From: Nocardioides sp.
Lineage (GTDB): Bacteria > Actinomycetota > Actinomycetes > Propionibacteriales > Nocardioidaceae
DNA: 64,000 bases
NCBI GenBank assembly: GCA_002729525.1
Contig: PBYI01000053.1
Coordinates: 62,001-126,000 of the forward strand
Direction: 5' to 3'
Shown here: positions 47,724 to 54,875 of the stretch, piece after piece
How positions within the stretch are numbered: the stretch's first letter is position 1
Layout of the letters: the number at the start of each line of letters is the position of its first letter
The notes under the pieces: generated by a model
Database searches by the model: none
Told to the model about the DNA's origin: nothing
What the model saw: only the letters and a program-made list of their open reading frames with translations
Position numbers and translations under genes: made by a program

Positions 47724-48754
47724 GGCGCGCCGACCGACGGCACGGGCACCTGGCCCAGGACGTCGGCGGCCACGCTGGCGCCGCTGGCGTCGGACATCCA
47801 CAGCTCGGGCCGGACCGCGACGCGGTGGCCGAGCACGGAGGGGGCGACGGCCTTGACGTCCTCGGGCACCACGTAGTCGCGTCCGGCGACGACGGCCAGG
47901 GCGCGGGCGGCGGTGGCCAGGCCGAGCGACCCGCGGGGCGAGGCGCCGGTCAGCGCGTGCGGGTGGCTGCGCGTCGCGACGGCGAGGTCGACGCAGTAGC
48001 GCCCGACGCTCGGGTCGAGCCGCACCCGCTCGACGGTCTCCTGGAGCGACCGGACGCCGGCGGCGTCGGTGACGGCGTCGAGCCGCACGTCCTCCTGGCG
48101 GCGCTCCACCCGGCGCGCCACGACGTCGTACTCCTGGTCGCGGGAGGGGTAGCCGAGGCTCACCCGCAGCAGGAAGCGGTCGAGCTGCGCCTCCGGGAGC
48201 GGGTAGGTGCCCTCGTGCTCGACCGGGTTGGCGGTGGCGACGACGACGAACGGGTCGGGCAGCGCGAACGTGCGGCCCTCGACGGTGACCTGCCGCTCCT
48301 GCATGGCCTCCAGCAGCGCCGACTGGGTCTTCGGCGGGGTGCGGTTGACCTCGTCGGCGAGCAGCAGGTGGGTGAAGACCGGGCCGGCCCGGAAGTCGAA
48401 GGAGCCGCGCTGCTGGTCGTAGAGGAACGACCCGGTGAGGTCGGCCGGGAGCAGGTCGGGAGTGAACTGGGCGCGGGAGAAGTCCAGGCCGAGCACCCGC
48501 GCGAAGGACCGCGCGGCCAGGGTCTTGCCGAGCCCCGGCAGGTCCTCCAGCAGCACGTGCCCGCGCGCCAGGAGGGCGGCGAGCACGAGGGTGAGGCCGT
48601 CGCGCTTGCCGACCACGGCGCGCTCGACCTCGTCGAGCACGGCGCCGCACAGGGCGGCCGCGCGGGTGGGGTCCATCGGCTCCGCCGGCTGGGCCGGCTG
48701 GGCCGGCTGGGTCGGCTCGGTGTCCTCGGGCGGGGCGGTCGGGTCGGCGGTCAT
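47720..48754 (-). CDS. MoxR-family AAA+ ATPase
   Basis: A 344-residue AAA+ chaperone ATPase. Walker A is HVLLEDLPGLGKTLAARSFA; Walker B is LLLADEVNRTPPKTQSALLE with sensor segment VVATANPVEHEGTYPLPEAQ and LDRF. The lid domain follows with SDASGASVAADVL. MoxR proteins remodel or insert cofactors in partner complexes with DUF58 vWA proteins. A Pro/Gln/Glu-rich N terminus precedes the ATPase. The start ATG 48754 leaves one base after the upstream stop. Overlapping genes on both sides show one operon. Confidence 0.9.
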   Translation of the reverse strand: MTADPTAPPEDTEPTQPAQPAQPAEPMDPTRAAALCGAVLDEVERAVVGKRDGLTLVLAALLARGHVLLEDLPGLGKTLAARSFARVLGLDFSRAQFTPDLLPADLTGSFLYDQQRGSFDFRAGPVFTHLLLADEVNRTPPKTQSALLEAMQERQVTVEGRTFALPDPFVVVATANPVEHEGTYPLPEAQLDRFLLRVSLGYPSRDQEYDVVARRVERRQEDVRLDAVTDAAGVRSLQETVERVRLDPSVGRYCVDLAVATRSHPHALTGASPRGSLGLATAARALAVVAGRDYVVPEDVKAVAPSVLGHRVAVRPELWMSDASGASVAADVLGQVPVPSVGAP

Positions 48755-48755
48755 C

Positions 48756-49250
48756 TCACAGCTCCTCGATCTCGTGCAGGCAGCGGTCCAGGTCGCGTAC
48801 GCGCAGCCGCCGCGGCGAGCCCTCGAGCATCGCCAGCACCGGTGCGGACAGCCGGGCACGGCCGTCGGGGTGGTCCAGGCCGACGCCGTGACGGCGGCGC
48901 AGGGGCGCGTCGGCGACGGCGGCCAGGCGGTCGCGCACCTCGGGGCCGGGGTGCGGGCGGGCCCGGTGGTCCTCGAGCCGGCGCAGCCGGCTCACCAGCG
49001 CCGGGTCCTGACCGCGGGCGCGGGAGCCGCGGCGACGGGCGGCGTACCAGGTCTCCGGGACGGGCACCGCGGAGGCCAGCAGCAGCGACACCGCGGCAAC
49101 CGCCACGACACTGGCGAGAAGCACCAGCGGCACGTCGGGCTCGAAGCCCTGCACGGCCGCGGCGAGCACCACGCCGACCGCGATCGCGAGCGTCATCAGC
49201 CACCAGCGCAGGCGGGCCCCGCGGGCCTCCCGAGCGGCCGGGCGGGTCAT
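48756..49250 (-). CDS. Membrane protein between MoxR and DUF4129
   Basis: A 164-residue protein with two TM helices (WWLMTLAIAVGVVLAAAVQG and PLVLLASVVAVAAVSLLLAS) and a basic C-terminal half with RRLEDHRARPHPGPEVRDRL and SAPVLAMLEGSPRRLRVRDL. The C-terminal helix may contact the MoxR or DUF58 product. The start ATG overlaps the stop of DUF4129 (ATGA). It is not a named family to me; its fixed place in the coupled operon supports a structural role in the same membrane complex. Confidence 0.6.
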   Translation of the reverse strand: MTRPAAREARGARLRWWLMTLAIAVGVVLAAAVQGFEPDVPLVLLASVVAVAAVSLLLASAVPVPETWYAARRRGSRARGQDPALVSRLRRLEDHRARPHPGPEVRDRLAAVADAPLRRRHGVGLDHPDGRARLSAPVLAMLEGSPRRLRVRDLDRCLHEIEEL

Positions 49251-49999
49251 AGTGCGCTCCCCCGCGGCGACCGGGCCCGCAGCCCCTCGCGGACGGCCAG
49301 CAGCTCGCGGCGCGCCTGCTCGCGCTGGTCCTCAGTGACCGGGTGGTCGCTGAATCGGGCCTCCCGGTAGAGCCCGGCCAGCCGCGCGATCGCCCCGGGG
49401 TCGGCGTCGGTCGAGGTCAGCAGGCGGGTGGTGAACTCCGTGGAGGTCTCCCACCCCTCGCGGCCGAGCCCGGCGGCCTCGGCCCGCTCCTCGAACCACT
49501 GCCAGCACGCGACGACGCCGTTGCGCGGGGAGCCGGAGGCAAGCAGGGCGTCCTGCTCCGCCGCGCCCTCCGCGAGCGCCCGGCCCACGCGTCGTACGTC
49601 GTCGTCGGGCAGCGGCTCGCCGTCGACGCCGAGGATCGCCTCGTCCCGCGTACGCCGCTCCCAGCGGTCGCGCAGCAGGCGCCACAGCAGCGCCGCGACG
49701 ACGACCGCGACCAGCACGGCCGCGGCGAGCACGACCGCGCCGATGACGTAGCCGAGCCACGACTCGCCGTCCCGCGTCCGTTGGTCACCGCCGTCGGCCT
49801 CCGCACCGATCTCCTCGGGCGACGGCGTGGCGACGCCCGGACCGAGCCGCCCCGGGCTGGAGCCCTCGCCGGGCAGCAGGTCCGGGGTGCCGCCACCCGC
49901 GGCGGCGAGACCGAGGACGACCACGACGCACACCAGGCCGACCGCGAGCACCGCGGCGAGCGCGCGGGCCCTCGGCGAGGTGTCCTGGGGAGCGGTCAC
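49247..49999 (-). CDS. DUF4129-domain protein
   Basis: A 250-residue protein. One TM helix near the N terminus (LAAVLAVGLVCVVVVLGLAA) and a second at about 80-105 flank a Gly/Pro/Ser-rich loop. The DUF4129 domain is at the C terminus: VACWQWFEERAEAAGLGREG, then FTTRLLTSTDADPGAIARLA and GLYREARFSDHPVTEDQREQ. DUF4129 is commonly paired with DUF58/MoxR. It is the first gene of the operon, so its upstream region (50000-50029) should hold the promoter or connect to the ATL gene. Confidence 0.82.
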   Translation of the reverse strand: MTAPQDTSPRARALAAVLAVGLVCVVVVLGLAAAGGGTPDLLPGEGSSPGRLGPGVATPSPEEIGAEADGGDQRTRDGESWLGYVIGAVVLAAAVLVAVVVAALLWRLLRDRWERRTRDEAILGVDGEPLPDDDVRRVGRALAEGAAEQDALLASGSPRNGVVACWQWFEERAEAAGLGREGWETSTEFTTRLLTSTDADPGAIARLAGLYREARFSDHPVTEDQREQARRELLAVREGLRARSPRGSAL

Positions 50000-50029
50000 G
50001 CGGGCGACCGTACCCAGCAGTTCCGACGG

Positions 50030-50350
50030 CTACGCCGGGGCGGGCCCGGCCACGGGCGGCTGCCAGTAGGCGCGGGCCAGGTCGACGGCGTCCCCCGAGC
50101 GGCGCAGCGGCGTGCCCTCCTCGCGGTAGCGCGCGACCGCCTCGCCCCGGTGGCTCGGCGGCAAGGATCCGTCGGAACGCACGACCCGCCACCACGGCAC
50201 CGCCGCACCGTGCCGGGCCATCGCGTTGCCGACCAGGCGGGGGCCGCAGCCCACGGCGTCGCCGAGGGCGCCGTACGTCGTGACGCGGCCGCGCGGGACC
50301 TGCTCGACGAGGTCGAGCAGGTCGTCGAGCACCTCCTCGAGCCGTCCCAC
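50030..50350 (-). CDS. Alkyltransferase-like protein (MGMT family, no catalytic Cys)
   Basis: A 106-residue protein of the O6-alkylguanine-DNA alkyltransferase C-domain family: VPRGRVTTYGALGDAVGCGP, RLVGNAMARHGAAVPWWRVV and RSDGSLPP. In MGMT the motif is PCHRVV; here it is PWWRVV, so the acceptor Cys is replaced by Trp. Such alkyltransferase-like (ATL) proteins bind alkylated guanine and recruit nucleotide-excision repair without demethylation. The GTG at 50350 removes an improbable N-terminal extension and places the recognition helix correctly. It lies just upstream of the DUF4129 operon. Confidence 0.85.
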   Translation of the reverse strand: MGRLEEVLDDLLDLVEQVPRGRVTTYGALGDAVGCGPRLVGNAMARHGAAVPWWRVVRSDGSLPPSHRGEAVARYREEGTPLRRSGDAVDLARAYWQPPVAGPAPA

Positions 50351-50387
50351 GGTCCTCAGCGTGCACCACGCCGGTCCCGGCACGGGC

Positions 50388-50419
50388 GAGGGCCCGTCCA
50401 CCGCGGTGGACGGGCCCTC
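50388..50419. terminator. Perfect hairpin upstream of the ATL gene / after the protease gene
   Basis: Arms GAGGGCCCGTCCACC (50388-50402) and GGTGGACGGGCCCTC (50405-50419) are perfectly complementary around GC. It lies 47 bases beyond the stop of the minus-strand serine protease, so it should terminate that transcript and insulate the ATL gene. Confidence 0.7.
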
Positions 50420-50466
50420 TGGGGAGAGCAGTACGTGACTGCCCTGGGGGGTGGCTCAGGTGGTGC

Positions 50467-51339
50467 TCAGAGCACCGACGAGAACGGCTCGGTGCCGAGC
50501 GCCAGCGTCAGGCCCGGGATCCCGGAGTGGGCCTGGGCGTAGGCGAGCTCCTTGGCGAGGTCGCCGATGTTGTTCGACGCCGGCAGCGGGGCCAGGCCGA
50601 GGGTCGACAGGGTGCCGATGGCCTTGCCGCCGTCGGTCATGAAGCCGGAGCCGGAGTCACCGGGAACACCCGGGGTGACGGTGTAGAGCTGGTGCGTCCA
50701 GCCGCCGCCGGAGGTGCCGAGGCTGGCGCCGTACTTCGGCGAGAGCACCTCGATGCCGGCGCGCAGGCTGGAGTTGCCGTAGGAGTAGACGGCGTCGCCG
50801 GCGGTGGTGCCGTTGGTGTCGATGCCGGTCGGGCCGCCGTAGAACGGCACACTCGGGTTGACCTTGGACTTGCTGGCGTTGTTGACCTTGACCAGCGCGA
50901 AGTCGTTGTAGGCGCAGGTGTTGGCGTTGCTCTCGCCGCGGGCCCGCATGGTGCGCCAGGAGCTGTACGCCAGGGTGCCGGCTCCGACCTGGGCGCCGTT
51001 GGAGAGCAGCGAGCCACCCTCGTTGAACGTGACGGTGGTACCCAGCGGCACCGACTCGTTGAGGCAGCCGTCGGTGTCGGTGGCCGACCCGAGGCCGGCG
51101 CAGTGCGCGGCGTACCCGACGTAGACGTTGTCGTTGGCGTCGGTGAAGACGAAGTTGGCGGTGCACTGCGCGCCCTCGGTGTACATCTGCACGCCGGGGT
51201 GGATCGCGGCGCTGTCCGCAGGGGCCCAGGTGGGGGCCGCGCTGGCGGGCGACGCAGCGCCGGTGAGACCGGCGGTGAGGGACGCGACGGCGGCGAGCGC
51301 CGCCGCGGCGAGGGCGGCGAGTCGGCGGGAACGGGTCAT
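50467..51339 (-). CDS. Secreted trypsin-like serine protease
   Basis: A 290-residue protein. The signal peptide runs over about residues 1-34 (RLAALAAAALAAVASLTAGL, ending ASPASAA before APTW). The catalytic triad can be read: His in GYAAHC, Asp in NDFALVKV and Ser in GVPGDSGSGFM. This places it in the S1/chymotrypsin clan of streptogrisin-like or V8-like proteases. The ATG at 51339 is chosen because it starts the signal peptide and follows GAGGAGG; the extended frame begins in the leader. It is a monocistronic gene between two hairpins. Substrate is unknown. Confidence 0.85.
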   Translation of the reverse strand: MTRSRRLAALAAAALAAVASLTAGLTGAASPASAAPTWAPADSAAIHPGVQMYTEGAQCTANFVFTDANDNVYVGYAAHCAGLGSATDTDGCLNESVPLGTTVTFNEGGSLLSNGAQVGAGTLAYSSWRTMRARGESNANTCAYNDFALVKVNNASKSKVNPSVPFYGGPTGIDTNGTTAGDAVYSYGNSSLRAGIEVLSPKYGASLGTSGGGWTHQLYTVTPGVPGDSGSGFMTDGGKAIGTLSTLGLAPLPASNNIGDLAKELAYAQAHSGIPGLTLALGTEPFSSVL

Positions 51340-51364
51340 GTGGGGCTGGTCCTCCTCGAGACGG

Positions 51365-51382
51365 CCCGGCACCGGTGCCGGG
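51365..51382. repeat. 18-bp palindrome in the protease leader
   Basis: CCCGGCACCGGTGCCGGG is a perfect palindrome about 25 bases before the protease ATG, overlapping the likely 5' untranslated region. It may be an operator or an mRNA hairpin. This is a sequence observation only. Confidence 0.35.
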
Positions 51383-51460
51383 TCAGGGTCGTGGAGGTCA
51401 CAACGAGCCGGTGCTCCCCCGGGTTACGGGGGACCAAGCGATCCATGGGTAAAAGAACTA

Positions 51461-51492
51461 GCCCCGCATGGCCCGATCGGGCCATGCGGGGC
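51461..51492 (-). terminator. Intrinsic terminator after moeZ
   Basis: Arms GCCCCGCATGGCCCGA (51461-51476) and its exact complement (51477-51492) form a perfect 16-bp hairpin. On the minus strand it is followed by TAGTTCTTTT, a U-rich tract. It is 52 bases after the moeZ stop. Confidence 0.75.
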
Positions 51493-51544
51493 TTCGTCCT
51501 CGATCCGGGACGGACCGGTACGACTCAGGGCGCCCCAGGACGGC

Positions 51545-52753
51545 TCAGTAGGAGGGCTGGCTCGGGTCGATCTGGTTGACCCAGGCGACCACGCCGCCGC
51601 CGACGTGCACCGCGTCGTCGAAGCCGGCGCCCTTGAGCACCGCGAGCGCCTCGGCGGAGCGAACGCCGGACTTGCAGTGCAGGACGACCTGCTTGCCGGA
51701 GTCGACGCCGGGCAACTCGCCGAGCGCGTTGCCGTTCAGGAACTCGCCCTTGGGGATCAGCACCGAGCCCGGGATCTGGTTGATCTCGTACTCGTTGGGC
51801 TCGCGCACGTCGACGAGGACGAAGTCGCGACTGCCCTCCTCGCGCTCCTTGAGCATGTGCTCGAGCTGGCTGACCGAGATGGTCGAGCCGGCAGCGGCGT
51901 CGGCGGCCTCGTCGGAGATCGCGCCGCAGAAGGTCTCGTAGTCGATCAGGTCGGTGACGGTGGGGTTGTCGCCGCACAGCGCGCAGTTGGGGTCCTTGCG
52001 GACCTTCAGCTTGCGCCAGCTCAGCTCGAGGGCGTCGTAGATGACCAGCGAGCCGATGGCGGGGTCGCCGGCACCGGTGAGCAGCTTGATGGCTTCGTTG
52101 ACCTGGATCGAGCCGATGGACGCGCACAGCACGCCGAGCACGCCGCCCTCGGCGCAGGACGGCACCATGCCCGGCGGCGGGGGCTCGGGGTAGAGGCAGC
52201 GGTAGCAGGGCGCGCCCTCGACCTGCTTGGGCGCGAAGACCGAGGCCTGGCCGTCGAAGCGGTAGATCGAGCCCCACACGTAGGGGATCCCGAGGAAGTA
52301 CGCCGCGTCGTTGACCATGTAGCGCGTCGCGAAGTTGTCGGTGCCGTCGACGATCAGGTCGTAGCCCTCGAAGATCCGCATGACGTTGTCGTTGTCGAGG
52401 CGCTCGTCGTGCACGACCACCTCGACGTACGGGTTGGTCTCGGCGATGGACTCCTGCGCGGAGACCGCCTTCGACTTACCGATGTCGGACTGGCCGTGGA
52501 TGATCTGGCGCTGCAGGTTCGACTCGTCGACCTCGTCGAACTCCGCGATCCCGAGCGTGCCGACGCCGGCCGCGGCGAGGTACATCAGGGCGGGGCTGCC
52601 GAGGCCGCCGGCGCCGATGACGAGCACCTTGGCGTTCTTCAGCCGCTTCTGACCGGTCATCCCCACGTCGGGGATGATCAGGTGGCGGCTGTAGCGCCGT
52701 ACCTCGTCGATGCTCAGCTCGTCGGCCGGCTCGACCAGCGCGGGAATGCTCAC
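51545..52753 (-). CDS. moeZ: Adenylyltransferase/sulfurtransferase MoeZ
   Basis: A 402-residue protein. The N-terminal ThiF/MoeB part carries VLVIGAGGLGSPALMYLAAA (ATP binding), DEVDESNLQRQI and GTDNFATRY. Zinc cysteines occur in APCYRCLYPEPP and NCALCGDN. The C-terminal rhodanese domain begins LVDVREPNEYEINQIPGS and has the persulfide Cys in LHCKSGVRSAEA (about residue 353). MoeZ activates MoaD and other sulfur-carrier proteins (CysO, for example) and loads sulfur; it serves molybdopterin synthesis with MoaE at 26 kb. The ATG at 52753 is a normal start. Confidence 0.93.
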   Translation of the reverse strand: MSIPALVEPADELSIDEVRRYSRHLIIPDVGMTGQKRLKNAKVLVIGAGGLGSPALMYLAAAGVGTLGIAEFDEVDESNLQRQIIHGQSDIGKSKAVSAQESIAETNPYVEVVVHDERLDNDNVMRIFEGYDLIVDGTDNFATRYMVNDAAYFLGIPYVWGSIYRFDGQASVFAPKQVEGAPCYRCLYPEPPPPGMVPSCAEGGVLGVLCASIGSIQVNEAIKLLTGAGDPAIGSLVIYDALELSWRKLKVRKDPNCALCGDNPTVTDLIDYETFCGAISDEAADAAAGSTISVSQLEHMLKEREEGSRDFVLVDVREPNEYEINQIPGSVLIPKGEFLNGNALGELPGVDSGKQVVLHCKSGVRSAEALAVLKGAGFDDAVHVGGGVVAWVNQIDPSQPSY

Positions 52754-52948
52754 GTGTGTCTCAGCTCCTCATGACCCTGGGCCCTGGAGGGCCCGTGGTT
52801 CGTGGCGTTCGTACGTCCGGCGCAACACCGGCGCCGTGGTCCATGTTCCCGGGCGCCGGTGACCGACCGGGGTGGCCGTCCCGTCATGCGGACCCACCGG
52901 TGTGCCGTCGTGCCGCCGGATCCCGACCCGGCGGTAACATCCTCCGCC

Positions 52949-53584
52949 GTGGCCCAGACCCCTCACCTCGACGAGCCCCGTCCGCGGGGCGGACGACTCC
53001 CGCGACGCGAGCGTCGGGAGCAGCTCCTCGGCGCTGCGCTCGAGGTGTTCGTGCGCCAGGGCTACCACGCGGCGGCGATGGACGACATCGCCGAGCGCGC
53101 CGGTGTCTCCAAGCCGGTGCTCTACCAGCACTTCCCGGGCAAGCTCGACCTCTACCTCGCCCTGCTCGACCTCTCCTGCGACGCGATCATCGACAACATC
53201 CGCACCGCGCTGGAGTCGACGCAGGACAACAAGATGCGCGTCACCGCCGCGATCGACGCCTTCTTCGAGTACGTCGGCTCCGACTCCGGCACCTTCCGCC
53301 TCGTCTTCGAGTCCGACCTCACCAACGAGGCCGAGGTGCGCCAGCGCGTCGACCGGGTGACCACCGAGTGCGCCTCGCTCATCGCGCAGGTGATCCACGA
53401 GGACACGGACCTGCCGGGCCCGGCCGCCAACCTGCTGGCCGTCTCCCTGGTGGGCATGGCCCAGGTCAGCGCCCGGTTCTGGATCTCCGACCAGGCCGGC
53501 CTCGCCCGCGAGCACGCCGTCGCGCTGGTCTCCGGGCTCGCCTGGCGCGGCATCCGCGGCTACCCGAAGACCGACGACGCCTGA
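52949..53584 (+). CDS. TetR-family regulator
   Basis: A 211-residue protein with LPRRERREQLLGAALEVFVR, then AAMDDIAERAGVSKPVLYQH and FPGKLDLYLALLDL, a standard TetR head. The C-terminal part contains ESTQDNKMRVTAAIDAFFEY, a conserved subgroup feature next to DUF3107 genes. The GTG at 52949 lies ten bases after a TAACAT -10-like box, suggesting a leaderless or near-leaderless transcript; the longer open frame of 49 codons is rejected. It is divergent to moeZ. The target is unknown. Confidence 0.85.
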   Translation: MAQTPHLDEPRPRGGRLPRRERREQLLGAALEVFVRQGYHAAAMDDIAERAGVSKPVLYQHFPGKLDLYLALLDLSCDAIIDNIRTALESTQDNKMRVTAAIDAFFEYVGSDSGTFRLVFESDLTNEAEVRQRVDRVTTECASLIAQVIHEDTDLPGPAANLLAVSLVGMAQVSARFWISDQAGLAREHAVALVSGLAWRGIRGYPKTDDA

Positions 53585-53733
53585 CGCCGCAGGGGGCGGC
53601 GGACCGGCCACGGCTTTCCGCTGCCAGCGGGCAGGCGTGCCCGGGCACCCGGCCACGTGCTAGACCGGCACTGCACCCGTGTGCAGCGCACCCGTCACCG
53701 ACGGCCCTCCGAGGCCGCCGAAACTCGAAGGAG

Positions 53734-53964
53734 ATGACCGTGGAGGTCAAGATCGGCGTCCAGTACGCCCCCCGCGAGCTCGTCGTGGACACCGACGCGG
53801 CCCCGGAAGAGGTCGAGCAGATGCTGAGCAACGCGGTCGGCGCGACCGACGGCGTCCTCTCGCTCACCGACTCCAAGGGCCGCCGCGTCCTGGTGCCCGC
53901 GGCGAAGATCGCCTACGTCGAGATCGGCTCGACCACCGTCGGCGCGGTCGGCTTCCGCTCCTGA
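53734..53964 (+). CDS. DUF3107 family small protein
   Basis: A 76-residue protein matching the actinobacterial DUF3107 family: MTVEVKIGVQYAPRELVVDT, DAAPEEVEQMLSNAVGATDG and SKGRRVLVPAAKIAYVEIGS followed by a C-terminal Gly-rich strand. It is small, probably cytoplasmic, and of unknown function. A GAAGGAG site lies five bases before ATG 53734. It is co-directional with the TetR gene 149 bases upstream. The strong hairpin after its stop also ends the convergent ferritin-like gene. Confidence 0.88.
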   Translation: MTVEVKIGVQYAPRELVVDTDAAPEEVEQMLSNAVGATDGVLSLTDSKGRRVLVPAAKIAYVEIGSTTVGAVGFRS

Positions 53965-53971
53965 CGCTCAC

Positions 53972-54027
53972 CTGAGCGCCGACGCCGACCCGGCAGCCAG
54001 GTCTGCCGGGTCGGCGTCGGCGCTCAG
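53972..54027. terminator. 24-bp perfect stem-loop, bidirectional terminator
   Basis: A 24-bp perfect stem, with left arm 53972-53995 (starting CTGAGCGCCGACGCC) and right arm 54004-54027, surrounds an eight-base loop. It lies just after the DUF3107 stop. The right arm contains the stop codon of the convergent ferritin-like gene (54024-54026), so it terminates both. Confidence 0.8.
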
Positions 54028-54785
54028 GCCTCGAGACCGAGCTCGGCCATCCGCTCCTGGTGGCGCTCGGTGAGCCGCGCGAACATCCGACCCAGCGCGG
54101 CCAGGTCGAGACCGGGGCGGTCCACTCCCCCGGTCAGCAGCGCCGTCAGCGAGTCGCGGTCGGCCGCCACGCGCTGCGCCTGGGTCAGCGCCTCGCCCAT
54201 CAGCCGGCGACCCCACAGCGCGAGCCGGCCGCCCATCGGCGGGTCGGCCGCGATCACCTCGCGCACCCGGGCCACCACGAACGCCGCGTGCTCGCCGCCG
54301 TCGTCGAGCGACGACAGCACCAGGTCGCGGGTGTCGGGGTCGAGGAAGGCCGCGATCTCGCGGTAGAAGTCGTTGGCCAGACCGTCGCCGACGTACGCCT
54401 TCACCAGGCCCTCGAGCCAGTCGGACGGCGCGGTGTGGCGGTGGAAGGAGTCGATCGGCACCCGGAACGGCGCCATCGCGGCGAACGGGTCGACCCCGAG
54501 CATGACGAGCCGCTCGTGCAGCGCCTGCACCTTGTCGAGCTGGGCGGCCGCCATCCGGGCCAGGGCCAGGGTGTCCTGCAGCGACGGCGCCAGCTTGGCG
54601 TCCTCGGCGAGCCGCTCGAAGGCGACCATCTCGCCGTAGGAGACGACCGCGAGCAGGTCGACGACCGCGTCGCGGTACGCCGGGTCTGACAGCGCGCTGT
54701 GCAGCCCGGGGTGGGTGTCGGGGTCGACGGTCGCCACGGCCGAGCCGTCCGGGGCCGGAGCGGCGGGATCGACGGATTCAGCCAT
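54024..54785 (-). CDS. Ferritin-like fold protein (MiaE-like)
   Basis: A 253-residue all-helical protein that resembles the ferritin-like/tRNA-hydroxylase (MiaE) group. Segments such as VSYGEMVAFERLAEDAKLAP, MAAAQLDKVQALHERLVMLG, LVKAYVGDGLANDFYREIAA and DDGGEHAAFVVARVREVIAA carry Glu/His in positions suited to a di-metal site. The family sits next to DUF3107 and a DEAD-box gene in many actinobacteria. Hydroxylation of tRNA is not established. Its stop lies inside the 24-bp terminator stem shared with DUF3107. The DEAD-box gene is divergent. Confidence 0.78.
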   Translation of the reverse strand: MAESVDPAAPAPDGSAVATVDPDTHPGLHSALSDPAYRDAVVDLLAVVSYGEMVAFERLAEDAKLAPSLQDTLALARMAAAQLDKVQALHERLVMLGVDPFAAMAPFRVPIDSFHRHTAPSDWLEGLVKAYVGDGLANDFYREIAAFLDPDTRDLVLSSLDDGGEHAAFVVARVREVIAADPPMGGRLALWGRRLMGEALTQAQRVAADRDSLTALLTGGVDRPGLDLAALGRMFARLTERHQERMAELGLEA

Positions 54786-54875
54786 GCGAGCACCCTACCG
54801 ATAGGCTGGACGGTGGACGTGGCCACCGCCGGCCCTCTCGAGCCCCGCTCGTCGGAGCCGCACCGGCCACCTCAG

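Noticed and set aside
52769..53656. 295-residue minus-strand frame opposite the TetR gene
   Set aside because: Antisense shadow of a clear TetR HTH gene; no motif.
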